Part shown: piece by piece, positions 40,043 to 47,908 of the stretch
Position numbering within the stretch: position 1 is the first letter of the stretch
How the letters are laid out: every line of letters begins with the position of its first letter
Source: an uncultured Mediterraneibacter sp.
GTDB lineage: Bacteria; Bacillota; Clostridia; Lachnospirales; Lachnospiraceae
Length of the DNA stretch: 64,000 bases
Direction: 5' to 3'
NCBI GenBank assembly: GCA_944377745.1
Contig: CALWFV010000003.1
Span: forward strand, 1-64,000
Made by a program: the position numbers and the translations under genes
The notes under the pieces: generated by a model
Databases searched by the model: none
The model's input: only the letters and a program-made list of their open reading frames with translations
Told to the model about the DNA's origin: nothing

Positions 40043-40071
40043 GTGGTATTCGCGGGATTACTCCCTCCCAC
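40043..40071 (-). promoter_or_regulatory. Candidate L1-binding leader element before rplK
   Basis: Minus strand GTGGGAGGGAGTAATCCC then GCGAATACCAC: an outer GTGG/CCAC stem and inner GGGA/TCCC stem just before AAGGAGG. It is almost identical to the element before rplA over 29 bases (one difference in the shared CAATAACCTCC to CGCGGGAT part). Confidence 0.6.
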
Positions 40072-40077
40072 CAATTC

Positions 40078-40596
40078 TTAATCCATTTTTTTCACTTCTG
40101 AAAAACTGAGTTCAACCGGAGTTTCTCGGCCAAACAGCTCAACATTGATAGACAGGCTCTTTTTCTGCTCGTTCATGCTCTGAACCACGCCGACCGTCCC
40201 TTCCCATGCACCGCTCAGTACGGTGACAGTATCGCCGACGCCGAAATCGACCACCACGTCATTTTTCTTAATGCCGAGGTTCTCCATCTCGCTGTCCTCC
40301 AGCGGGACCGGCTTGGAGCCGGGTCCTACAAAACCTGTCACGCCGCGTGTGTTTCTCACCACATACCATGTGTCGTCGTTCATGATCATGTGGATCATAA
40401 CATAGCCCGGGAACATCTTTCTCTGAACCGCTTTCTGAACCCCGTTCTTGAGTTCGGTCACTTCCTCCATGGGAACGCGGACCTCAAGGATCTGGTCTTC
40501 CAGGTGACGGTTCTCGATCGTCTTGTCAATGTTCGCTTTTACTTTGTTCTCATACCCGGAATAAGTATGAACTACATACCATCTTGCCTCTGACAT
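40078..40596 (-). CDS. nusG: Transcription antitermination factor NusG
   Basis: NusG binds RNA polymerase and adjusts elongation and termination. The 172-residue product has the NGN domain (ARWYVVHTYSGYENKVK at 4-20, MFPGYVMIHM, NTRGVTGFVG) and a C-terminal KOW domain (VGDTVTVLSGAWEGTVGVV). It lies 25 bases after secE in the rpmG-secE-nusG-rplK-rplA operon. Confidence 0.97.
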   Translation of the reverse strand: MSEARWYVVHTYSGYENKVKANIDKTIENRHLEDQILEVRVPMEEVTELKNGVQKAVQRKMFPGYVMIHMIMNDDTWYVVRNTRGVTGFVGPGSKPVPLEDSEMENLGIKKNDVVVDFGVGDTVTVLSGAWEGTVGVVQSMNEQKKSLSINVELFGRETPVELSFSEVKKMD

Positions 40597-40621
40597 ATAA
40601 TCACCTTTCTGCTGCGGTCAA

Positions 40622-40819
40622 CTATTTTACCAATAAGTCAATCCCGTATCTCAGTATTGCGTCGATCACTGCGATCAGTGCCCCGAGAACAACGGAAACA
40701 GCAACAACTGCCGTGGTCTGCTTTGCAAGTGTCTTTCTGTCTGGCCAAATGATCTTCCTGAACTCTGCCTGAAGCCCTTTGAACCAGCTCTTCTTCTGAG
40801 TTTTTGTCTTTTCACTCAT
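40622..40819 (-). CDS. secE: Preprotein translocase subunit SecE
   Basis: Small subunit of the SecYEG channel, 65 residues. A Lys-rich amphipathic N-terminus (WFKGLQAEFRKIIWPDRKTL, with the conserved WP) is followed by a single membrane helix (about 33-60). It sits between rpmG and nusG, the usual position. Confidence 0.95.
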   Translation of the reverse strand: MSEKTKTQKKSWFKGLQAEFRKIIWPDRKTLAKQTTAVVAVSVVLGALIAVIDAILRYGIDLLVK

Positions 40820-40842
40820 GTTCGTCCACTTCCTTCCAGCGA

Positions 40843-40992
40843 CTACTTTGTTTCCTTGTGCAGTGTGTGTGATTTGCAGAATCTGCAGTACTTCTTAGTC
40901 TCCATGCGTTCCGGATGAGCTTTCTTATCCTTCGTCATGTTGTAGTTACGGTTCTTGCATTCCGTACACTCCAGAGTAATTCTTGTGCGCAC
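40843..40992 (-). CDS. rpmG: 50S ribosomal protein L33
   Basis: A 49-residue ribosomal protein, too short to stand out as an ORF. Reading from the GTG at 40992: [18 protein letters not shown], then [21 protein letters not shown]. The four Cys (CTEC and CRFC) make the zinc-binding form of L33. GAGGTGG lies before the GTG. It is the first gene of the rpmG-secE-nusG-rplK-rplA operon. Confidence 0.95.
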   Translation of the reverse strand: MRTRITLECTECKNRNYNMTKDKKAHPERMETKKYCRFCKSHTLHKETK

Positions 40993-41064
40993 AACTTCCA
41001 CCTCGCTTTTTAATTATTCACCTACGTGTTACTGATGGTTGCGAAGCCATCGATTTTTAGGCAT

Positions 41065-41132
41065 AAAAAAAAGACCTACTTCCATTCGCCGTAGTAGTAT
41101 ACCACGGCGGGAGGAAGGAAGTCAAGGTCTTT
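41065..41132 (-). terminator. Large hairpin with U8 tail overlapping the rpmG-operon promoter
   Basis: Nested arms AAAGACCT/AGGTCTTT (41070-41077, 41125-41132), ACTTCC/GGAAGT and CGCCGT/ACGGCG, followed on the minus strand by a run of eight T. It can stop transcripts coming from the upstream nuclease gene, while transcripts starting inside it lack the left arm. Confidence 0.75.
41096..41125 (-). promoter_or_regulatory. Sigma-A promoter of rpmG-secE-nusG-rplK-rplA
   Basis: Minus strand: -35 TTGACT (41120-41125), 18-base spacer, -10 TATACT (41096-41101). Both elements lie within the inverted repeat at 41065-41132. The leader to the rpmG GTG is about 95 bases. This is the only visible promoter that could serve the Wadjet genes. 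Confidence 0.78.
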
Positions 41133-41242
41133 GTAAGTATTTATTGGATTTTCAGTAACGGGCGTGAAGCACCTGGCATAAAACAAAGGAGGAACTGATA
41201 CACATCCGCCGTACAGTCTTCCCCGGCACTCCGCCCTGTACC

Positions 41243-42100
41243 TCACTTTTCCCAATATTTTTCCACATATTGTTCTGCACTTTCATCAGACAAACTGTAC
41301 TGCTCTGCAAGCTGAAGCGCAGTCTCTTTCCTGGAGATTCCCAGATTTCGTAAGGAACATATAAGAGATTTCATCCCGGCTTCTCGCTGCTCTTCTACCT
41401 GCTCTTTTACGTAATCTTCCATCAGTTCCACCAACGCATCGCACATCTCTGTCCGCACCTCCTCAAATTTTTTCCAGTTCGCTCTCACGACCAGATCCAT
41501 GACTGTTCTGTAGAGCGGATCCTCTTTATGTCCCTCATAATTTTCCAGAAGCCTGCTGATTTCTTCTTTCTCCGTCATCCTGTTGGTCAGGCTCCTGAGC
41601 CATCTGTTCTCTTCTTCCGGCAGCCTGTGCAGCAAAATGATCTGGATCGGGATAATGTCTCCATTTACATAATAGACTCCCGGAGCAGCTTCTCTTATAC
41701 TATATCCTCTCACCTTCTCCAGATGACTGATCAGTCTTCCCAGATAGCGGGAGCAGACTAAAGTCAGCGTCATATCCGTAATCTTGACCTCATCCGCGCC
41801 CCCGGTCACCGCCTTATACAAGTTGACATACCCGCATGCTTTATAAAATGCATCAATAGTGAGCGAATGTCCAGGGCTTTTGTACTCCACGATATTATGC
41901 GTCCGGAATATCTTTCCTATCCTTTTCTTCAGCGGTCTGTCATCTGTCTTTTTGATGATGAGCAGATCTGCTCTGACCGGCTCGCTTCCCAGCGCATGTT
42001 CTGCTTTGAACTCAAGCCTTCCGGCGTCTTCCTGCAGTTCAATCTGTATCCCGGCATAAAAAGCAGGATGCCACCGCAGTGTCTTCTTACGTTTTGCCAT
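41243..42100 (-). CDS. Rpn-like PD-(D/E)XK nuclease/transposase-family protein
   Basis: A 285-residue protein related to the Rpn (recombination-promoting nuclease) or PD-(D/E)XK families. The N-terminal half has the pattern RADLLIIKK, then IVEYKSPGHSLTIDAFYKACGY, giving the metal-binding Asp and the ExK pair. The C-terminal half is helical and charged, as in Rpn relatives. I chose the ATG at 42100 (AKRKKTLRWHP) with AGGAGG upstream; the longer frame to 42292 has no site. It lies between a group II intron remnant and the ribosomal operon, typical of mobile accessory DNA. Function beyond the family is not known. Confidence 0.65.
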   Translation of the reverse strand: MAKRKKTLRWHPAFYAGIQIELQEDAGRLEFKAEHALGSEPVRADLLIIKKTDDRPLKKRIGKIFRTHNIVEYKSPGHSLTIDAFYKACGYVNLYKAVTGGADEVKITDMTLTLVCSRYLGRLISHLEKVRGYSIREAAPGVYYVNGDIIPIQIILLHRLPEEENRWLRSLTNRMTEKEEISRLLENYEGHKEDPLYRTVMDLVVRANWKKFEEVRTEMCDALVELMEDYVKEQVEEQREAGMKSLICSLRNLGISRKETALQLAEQYSLSDESAEQYVEKYWEK

Positions 42101-42376
42101 GAAAACCTCCTTTTCAGTTTTTACTACAGGAAGTTTCCTTTTTCGGAAAACTCCTGCTGATCTTAATGGAAATAAAAGCATGAATCTTCCGATAGGCACA
42201 GCCTTTCTGGCAGTTATAGAAATATGGCAGATAACGGCGTGACGCCGTCCCGTCTGAATGTTAGAAAATATGCTTTGTAGGAAGTTTATCACCGGAGGGC
42301 GGGAAATGCAAGGGTTACAACAATTTAAAACATAAGGTCGAGTAGACTTGCCCTTTACAGGGCAAGCCCCTCTACA

Positions 42377-42409
42377 GAACCGGACGTGCGGCTTTTCCGC
42401 ATCCGGCTC
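42377..42409 (-). ncRNA. Group II intron domain V
   Basis: Hairpin GAGCCGGATGCGG, GAAAA-type loop, CCGCACGTCCGGTTC on the minus strand: the catalytic domain V fold of group II introns, with domain VI following. Confidence 0.85.
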
Positions 42410-42427
42410 TTTGCAAAGTTGATTGTT

Positions 42428-43062
42428 CAGCTTCTATCAAGTGTAAATGTTCACATAGATTCTCGGGCGCGCAAGTGGGTACGTCTTTAGCCTCTCGTTG
42501 AACTCCTCCCAGTTGTAGCTCTTCTTTTGGCTACGCCGGTTCAACCAGAAAAAACAGGCTCCTGTGGACTCGGAAGCTGAAGTTTCGCAGTGCCTTAGAA
42601 TTATCTGTGATCCCGTAGTAATGATAATAACCAACAAGTATCTGGTTCAGCTTTTTCACGATTTCTGGAAGCGGCTTCGTTCGCATCTCTGCAATCTTTC
42701 TATGCACTTCCCTGCACTTTTTGGCGAATTTCTTCTTGCTGGTTTTCCTCTTCACTCTGAATTTCCCGTTCCGGTTTCTGGAACAGTAGTGTGTGAAACC
42801 CAGAAAAGTAAATGTTTCCGGCTTACCGTGCCCTCTTTTCCTCCTGTTTTCTTCGGCATATCGTCCGAATTCTATCAGTCGACTTTTACTTTCTTCCAGT
42901 TCCAATCCAAAGTGTTTCATTCTACGTTTCAGTCTCTCATAGAAAACTTCGGCGTCTTCCTTATATTGAAAACAGCACGCAAAATCGTCGGCATAAACTA
43001 TGATGTCAGCGTATCCTCGTAACGACGGCCTGACTTTTTCATGAAACCACCACAGGGGTACC
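42428..43062 (-). pseudogene. Group II intron reverse transcriptase/maturase, truncated and frameshifted
   Basis: The reading frame begins abruptly with LWWFHEKVRPSLRGYADIIV, the segment just before the catalytic YADD motif (IVYADDFACCFQ), so about the first 280 residues of a normal intron protein are missing. The maturase part follows (TFTFLGFTHYCSRNRNGKF, VKRKTSKKKF, VGYYHYYGITDN). Near 42560 the frame shifts: one frame ends FFLVEPA, and the true tail FFWLNRRSQKKSYNWEEFNE to RPRIYVNIYT continues in another frame. The gene is therefore dead; the intron could only move with a helper maturase. Confidence 0.85.
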
Positions 43063-43490
43063 CGATTCCTGGCTCATGTATTATTTTAACTATAGCGTTT
43101 CGTACTATAAATCGTTTCAGTCCTTCAGCTATCTACCCGCTAGGTTTTCGCCTACTATGACTTCATCTGACTCCCTCTCCAAACCTTTTTCGACCATACC
43201 TCCCGGTATGTGAGTAGGGTCTCCCGAGGTAAGACACTAATCTTTCGTTCCACAACCTCTTGATTTACAACTTCGGTTTACGTTTACCATTCGGGCTTCG
43301 GTTTGATATGCAACCTTACCCACCTAATCGCCTGATCAAGTTTCTGTTCGTAGGCTCAAGAACTTTGCTACACCACTTCCTTCACCCATGCCATTACTGG
43401 CACCGGCTTGTGGTTCGCTACACTTGGCGGTAAATACCCGTGACTGGACTTTCACCAGCAAGATTAGCGCCATGCTCGGCACACATTTTC

Positions 43491-43534
43491 AGGGGCAGGT
43501 GTGACTCATGCGAGCCACGCCTGCCCCTGTTTTG
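43491..43534. terminator. Hairpin after the FkbM gene, at the intron insertion point
   Basis: Arms CAGGGGCAGG/CCTGCCCCTG, with an inner GTG/CAC pairing. On the plus strand it is followed by TTTTGG; on the minus strand AAAAT separates it from the intron 5' end. Some group II introns (class C) target such terminator hairpins. Confidence 0.55.
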
Positions 43535-43574
43535 GAACTATCTATTTCTCGACAGCTCCTTCACCTCTCCAAAC

Positions 43575-45119
43575 TCACTCCGGAAGCGCCGTCAGCACAA
43601 TCTCTGTAGGAATCAGATTGCCTCCGTAATACCGCAGATAAAAGCGATACGACGGGTTCATCTCATGGATGAGCCGCGGCAGGCGCCACAGATCATCATA
43701 CCCGTGGTAGACTGAGATAGAAAGTTTGGGCTTATCCTTTTTAATATGTTCCGAAGCTCCAATGAGAGCGTCATATTCCGCGCCTTCCACATCCATCTTG
43801 ATCCAGGTCACAGGTTCTGCGATATCATCATCAAGAGTGACGATCTCAACCGTCGTAGTATCTAACTTCTCAGCAGGAGCCCCCACCGTCTCAAGCCGGG
43901 AGGAAGAAGTGTCTTCCGGGCTGATAAGCTCCAGAGTACCCGCTTCTTTCCCCACAGCTTTTCTGCGTATCTCAACATCGTGCAGCCCGTGTATATTGTG
44001 TTTCAGGAATCGAAGATTTTCGTGATCCGGCTCATAGGCATAGATTCTCTGATAGCCGTTTCCATATATCCCGGTAAAACTCCGCACTGTATCCCCTATA
44101 TAGGCGCCCACATCCACAAACACTTCTCCCTCTGCCTCAGGCAGCAGATCCAGGTCGAAGTAATGTTCTCCGTTTTCTCTCGCCTTTTCCAAAAGAGCTG
44201 TGTCTATATAGGTCCAGTTCCTCATAACCGCCAAAAGTACAGCCCTCGAACGATTGTCTTCCAGAATGCTGTATAGCCAGATAAAATCCGACAGCTGCTC
44301 TTTCATCATATGTGCTCTTTTTTCGAAATTATCATATTCCCCCTTAACAGGGTTCAAAACTCCCCAGAACGAGTATCTCCGGAAGTAATCCACATACCCG
44401 GCTTTATCACTTCCCAGCTTCTCAAAACGTGCTCTGACGTCCCTTACAAGCTGTTCCTCGGAAGTATCTTCGATATACTTCACCCAGGAGAGGAACTGGC
44501 GGTTCATCTGATTCTTTACCCGAATCCCCCACGACTCCTGAGGAATTTCCTCTTCTCTGAGACTCTGGATAGCTTTCCGGTCCTCCTCCGGCAGCGCATC
44601 CATGATCCGGTCTTCCAGCGCAAGGAAGCTCACCGACTTGGCACACCGGAAGAGAAATGTCAGATCTTTAAGAGAGCTCAAGTCATAAAGTTTCCCTAAG
44701 AAGGACCAGGTTCCCTCCGCCGTCTCCTTCTCCTTCTCTTCCCCGGCGAAAAGATACATCAGCAGCGAAGCCACCCCATCCTTATACCGATTCATCCTCA
44801 AGGCAAGCACACCATAACGCACCGCCTCCTGCGGTCTGTCCAGGCGGCGGCACATCTCTGTCAGCCAGACATAAATCTGCTCCATCTGTCCGGCCGTATA
44901 TGTAATATCCGCCCCATGATAATTTTCCATCTGCTCCAAGGCACGCTTCAGTTCTTCGCAAGCTTGTTCATCCATTCCCCGATTCATACACCAAATCCCG
45001 ACAAAGAAGTACACATCCGGGTTCTCTGCCTTCGGATAGCCCATAAGACGGGCTATCTCCATGATCTCCCCGCCACCTGATTCAGAAGAAAGAATATTCA
45101 TCAGTGTCAGCACAGCCAC
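43575..45119 (-). CDS. FkbM-family SAM-dependent methyltransferase with helical N-terminus
   Basis: A 514-residue protein. The N-terminal ~290 residues are alpha-helical and TPR-like, with no clear motif. The C-terminal part is an FkbM-type methyltransferase: SAM loop VFVDVGAYIGDTVRSF (about 336-351), YAYEPDHENLRFLKHNI, and WIKMDVEGAEYDALIGA (the family hallmark). FkbM enzymes O-methylate sugars. It starts (GTG 45119, weak site; ATG 45101 also possible) 6 bases after the glycosyltransferase, both downstream of flagellin. A role in modifying flagellar glycans is plausible inference. Confidence 0.8.
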   Translation of the reverse strand: MAVLTLMNILSSESGGGEIMEIARLMGYPKAENPDVYFFVGIWCMNRGMDEQACEELKRALEQMENYHGADITYTAGQMEQIYVWLTEMCRRLDRPQEAVRYGVLALRMNRYKDGVASLLMYLFAGEEKEKETAEGTWSFLGKLYDLSSLKDLTFLFRCAKSVSFLALEDRIMDALPEEDRKAIQSLREEEIPQESWGIRVKNQMNRQFLSWVKYIEDTSEEQLVRDVRARFEKLGSDKAGYVDYFRRYSFWGVLNPVKGEYDNFEKRAHMMKEQLSDFIWLYSILEDNRSRAVLLAVMRNWTYIDTALLEKARENGEHYFDLDLLPEAEGEVFVDVGAYIGDTVRSFTGIYGNGYQRIYAYEPDHENLRFLKHNIHGLHDVEIRRKAVGKEAGTLELISPEDTSSSRLETVGAPAEKLDTTTVEIVTLDDDIAEPVTWIKMDVEGAEYDALIGASEHIKKDKPKLSISVYHGYDDLWRLPRLIHEMNPSYRFYLRYYGGNLIPTEIVLTALPE

Positions 45120-45125
45120 TCGGAA

Positions 45126-45861
45126 TCACTGCTCACTGATTCTGCCAGATTTCTTCCCCTGAAGCGCCTTTCTCAAACTCTTCTTAGCCCCTTCCAGATT
45201 CCCCTGTGCCTTCTGTGATTCCCCCAGATAGCACCATGCATTGTAGTTTTTCGGATCTTCTTCCACTTCCCGGCGAAGAAGCTGTAGATTTCTCTCCAGC
45301 TTTCCCGTCTCCTTATAGACACTTGCGCTGTATCCAGTATGTATAATAGATAACTTCTTTGTCTCATCCGCACAGTGAAGAGGCTTCCCTCCAGAAGCAA
45401 CAATCTGTTCATGGATTCGACCATGATAACGGAGTTTTGAACTATTTCGGAAAATCCGATCCTGTGTGGATATTGAAAAAGGATTCCCGTTGTCATCTAA
45501 ATGGATCATTGCGCATCTCACAAAATCAGGCAGCGCATTTGGATTCGTCTTTCTCATAAGTTCCTCCAGAACACGTATCATCTTCTCCGGTGAAATACTC
45601 GTCTGCATCAAGAAATGCGATCCAGTTTCCTTTTGCATGGCTGATAGCACAATTCTTCGCCGCGGAAAAATCATTGATCCACTGAAAATGATACACTTTT
45701 GCACCCATTTCTTCCGCAATTTCCACCGTCCTGTCCGTAGAACCAGTATCCACCACGATCTGCTCAAATGCGATCTCTTTCGCCCAGGACAGCGCCCGGC
45801 GGATATTCTTCTCCTCATTTTTCACAATCATGCACTGGGAAAGCTTTACCCTGCTCTTCAT
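45126..45861 (-). pseudogene. Family 2 glycosyltransferase, split by a frameshift
   Basis: The start at 45861 (good GGAGGAGA site) gives MKSRVKLSQCMIVKNEEKNI, DTGSTDRTVEIAEEMGAKVY, NCAISHAKGNWIAFLDADEYF, a standard GT-A fold with its DAD metal motif. Near 45593-45600 the frame breaks: the expected continuation (S/T)PEKMIRVLEELM lies in another frame. That frame carries on to the stop at 45126 with GRIHEQIVASGGK and a TPR-like tail (NYNAWCYLGESQKAQGNLEG type). No homopolymer run is present at the break. Either a recent mutation or a sequencing error; if real, only a 111-residue fragment is made. Confidence 0.8.
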
Positions 45862-45909
45862 CTCCTATATCTCCTCCTGCCCTTATCAATTCAGTCTGTG
45901 CCCGCATAC

Positions 45910-45938
45910 AAAAAAAGACGTCCGGTTCCTGCCGGACG
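45910..45938 (-). terminator. Flagellin terminator
   Basis: Minus-strand hairpin CGTCCGG/CCGGACG followed by TCTTTTTTTG, 49 bases past the flagellin stop. Confidence 0.92.
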
Positions 45939-45986
45939 CCCCAAAAAAAATCTCTGTCGTATACCGTTGTTTCAGCCTGACGCTGA

Positions 45987-47192
45987 TTACTGTAATAACT
46001 GAAGAACTCCCTGAGGGATCTGGTTTGCCTGTGCAAGCATCGCCTGTGAGGACTGTACCAGGATGTTGTTCTTCGTGTAAGCCATCATCTCTTCTGCCAT
46101 ATCTACGTCACGGATGCGGCTCTCAGCGGACGTCATGTTCTCTGTCGTCACACTCAGGTTGTTGATTGTATGCTCCAGACGGTTCTGGATCGCACCAAGG
46201 TCACCTCTTGTGGAGGAAACCATGTTGATCGCATTCTTGATCACTTTCACCGCATCTGCTGCATCTTCCTGATTTGCAATGGAAATACGATCCAGTCCCA
46301 GGCTAGCAGAATTCATAGCACCCACGGAAACAGTCATCTTATTAAAGTCGTCTGAAGTATCACCAATCTGAAGTGTCAGGTCTTTTCCCGCATCAGCTGT
46401 CGCTTGTGCTGTTGCTGTAAAAGCAATAGCTGTCGGATCAGTTCCTACCCCTGATGCGGTAATAGTAATTGTTCCAGCGCCATCCGATGTTACTGTATAT
46501 ACGCCACCTGCACCGTCTGTAAATTTGCCCGTCGCCGCAGCCGCAATCTTATCAGCCAGTGATGTTGCTGTTTCCCCTGCTTCTACTGTGACGTCAACTG
46601 ATCCTACGCCAAGGTTAATATTCAGGTTTCCTCCTGTAGTAACAGCATCAGCAGCCATACCTGTAAGATCTATCTCGACTTCAGTCGTAGCTGTAGCATT
46701 TCCTGTTGTTGTAACAGTAGGCGTAGCTGTAATATTACCACTTAATGTCGCCGCCGCTGTCGGGCCTTTCATAGATCCATCCAGAAGCTGGATGCCATTA
46801 AAGTTTGTCGCCTGGGAGATACGATCGATTTCGTCTGTCAGAGCTTCAAACTCTTTCTGCAGGTTTGCACGGTCTGTCGCATCGTCATATGTTCCGTTTG
46901 CAGACTGATCAGCCAGCTCTACCATACGGTTCAGCATGGAGTGAACCTCTGTCAGGGCGCCCTCTGCTGTCTGTACAAGAGAGATACCGTCGTTTGCGTT
47001 CTTCTGTGCTGTCTCAAGTCCTGTGATCTGCGCACGCATTTTTTCGGAAATAGCAAGTCCTGCTGCATCGTCGCCTGCGCGGTTGATCTTATATCCAGAT
47101 GAAAGCTTCTCCAGGTTCTTGGATACTGCGCTGTTATTTGTTGTTAAGTTACGATAAGAGTTAAGTGCTGCAATATTGTGCTGAATTCTCAT
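45987..47192 (-). CDS. fliC: Flagellin
   Basis: Filament subunit of the flagellum, 401 residues. The conserved N-terminal D0/D1 part (MRIQHNIAALNSYRNL, KLSSGYKINRAGDDAAGLAI, about 1-135) and C-terminal D1/D0 part (about 305-401, ending NQIPQGVLQLLQ) enclose a Thr/Ala-rich variable domain (about 140-300), the usual place for glycans and antigenic change. No signal peptide, as expected for type III export. AAGGAGG lies before the ATG. The 76-base gap to csrA carries a CsrA-type hairpin. A glycosyltransferase and FkbM methyltransferase follow after a terminator. Confidence 0.97.
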   Translation of the reverse strand: MRIQHNIAALNSYRNLTTNNSAVSKNLEKLSSGYKINRAGDDAAGLAISEKMRAQITGLETAQKNANDGISLVQTAEGALTEVHSMLNRMVELADQSANGTYDDATDRANLQKEFEALTDEIDRISQATNFNGIQLLDGSMKGPTAAATLSGNITATPTVTTTGNATATTEVEIDLTGMAADAVTTGGNLNINLGVGSVDVTVEAGETATSLADKIAAAATGKFTDGAGGVYTVTSDGAGTITITASGVGTDPTAIAFTATAQATADAGKDLTLQIGDTSDDFNKMTVSVGAMNSASLGLDRISIANQEDAADAVKVIKNAINMVSSTRGDLGAIQNRLEHTINNLSVTTENMTSAESRIRDVDMAEEMMAYTKNNILVQSSQAMLAQANQIPQGVLQLLQ

Positions 47193-47200
47193 AATAAATT

Positions 47201-47237
47201 TACCTCCTTGGTTGTTGCCGGAACAATCCTTTGTTCC
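47201..47237 (-). promoter_or_regulatory. CsrA-binding sites in the flagellin leader
   Basis: Minus strand: GGAACAA-AGGA-TTGTTCC (47220-47237) is a perfect 7-bp hairpin showing GGA in a 4-base loop, the classic CsrA site. A second GGA lies in the ribosome site CAAGGAGGTA (47201-47210). This two-site layout is that of Bacillus subtilis hag, where CsrA blocks flagellin translation. Confidence 0.78.
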
Positions 47238-47268
47238 GTATAAGCTGCTTGTCTGGCGGGTCTGCCCG

Positions 47269-47508
47269 TCATTTTCTCTCCGACTTTTCCTTCGCGAGCT
47301 GCCTGCGGCTTTTCACATAGGAATCACGGATCCAGCCCGGGGCCGGATTGGTCTTCTCATAGACTTCTCCTCTTAAGATCTTCACATCCTGCGGTGCGTC
47401 CACTGCGAGACGGAGTACGCCGTCAATCTCCGCGACCTGAATCACGATCCTGCGGCCTTCTTCTTCAAGTACAATGTATTCTCCTGAGTTTCTTCCAAGA
47501 GTGAGCAT
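47269..47508 (-). CDS. csrA: Carbon storage regulator/translational repressor CsrA
   Basis: Small RNA-binding protein, 79 residues, that blocks ribosome access by binding GGA loops. The family pattern is visible (MLTLGRNSGEYIVL, IVIQVAEIDGVLRLAVDAP, and VKILRGEVYEK with its RNA-contacting Arg), with a Lys/Arg-rich tail of about 20 residues beyond the core. It lies directly upstream of flagellin on the same strand, and the flagellin leader carries two candidate target sites. The antagonist gene fliW, usually beside csrA in Firmicutes, is not found in the window. Confidence 0.92.
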   Translation of the reverse strand: MLTLGRNSGEYIVLEEEGRRIVIQVAEIDGVLRLAVDAPQDVKILRGEVYEKTNPAPGWIRDSYVKSRRQLAKEKSERK

Positions 47509-47754
47509 TCCCTTGTCCCCATTCTGTTTCTGACAGGAGTATGTCTGATTTCCGGAATCATAATTGTCTAATAACTACTTCGCCCCACCCCAAAAATTAA
47601 GTTATTTTTTTGATTTTTGTGTAATTTTCATGAAATCCCCACTTCAACACAGCAAAAAATCGGGAATTTTTAATATAGGATATCTTCCGTTTAAATAATT
47701 TAATTCAATTAAAGAAAAAACAAAAAAAAGTCGATAACTTTAAACAAAGAAAGA

Positions 47755-47783
47755 AAATGACAAAAGAATAATCGGATGGTATA
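47755..47783 (+). promoter_or_regulatory. Sigma-A promoter of the FapA-gene transcript
   Basis: -35 ATGACA, 17-base spacer, -10 TATAAT, in an AT-rich stretch. The 5' leader to the FapA ATG is about 270 bases, which is long. The coordinates of the -35 and -10 are read by eye and may be off by one or two bases. Confidence 0.7.
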
Positions 47784-47822
47784 ATGAAATAGGATTGTAG
47801 TGAATGTTTCACTATTTATGGA

Positions 47823-47849
47823 TAAAGATATACCTCCTAAATATATCTT
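47823..47849 (+). promoter_or_regulatory. Leader hairpin presenting CCTCC in its loop
   Basis: Perfect 9-bp hairpin AAAGATATA/TATATCTTT with loop CCTCCTAAA. The loop is complementary to ribosome-binding sites such as GGAGGTG just downstream at 47897-47903. Confidence 0.5.
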
Positions 47850-47908
47850 TGGATCTAAATAAAGACTGTGTGTAAACGAACGTTGCAATTTATGCCGGAG
47901 GTGAAAAA

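Larger units (their letters stand above)
42338..43484 (-). mobile_element. Degenerate group II intron
   Basis: On the minus strand the 5' end GTGTG is at 43484. Structured RNA domains follow to about 43080, then the 3' part of a reverse-transcriptase/maturase ORF, then domain V (42377-42409, GAGCCGGATGCGG to CCGCACGTCCGGTTC) and domain VI up to about 42338. At about 1.15 kb it is far shorter than intact introns (about 1.9 kb or more), because most of the ORF is missing. It sits right after a GC-rich hairpin (43491-43534) downstream of the FkbM gene. The 3' boundary is approximate. Confidence 0.85.

Noticed and set aside
42437-42637. A separate small gene at the end of the intron
   Set aside because: Its tail is the frameshifted C-terminus of the intron maturase, so it is listed within that pseudogene.
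45526-45861. A stand-alone 111-residue glycosyltransferase
   Set aside because: It stops a few codons after the DAD motif, and the rest of the domain continues in another frame; it is the first half of one broken gene.
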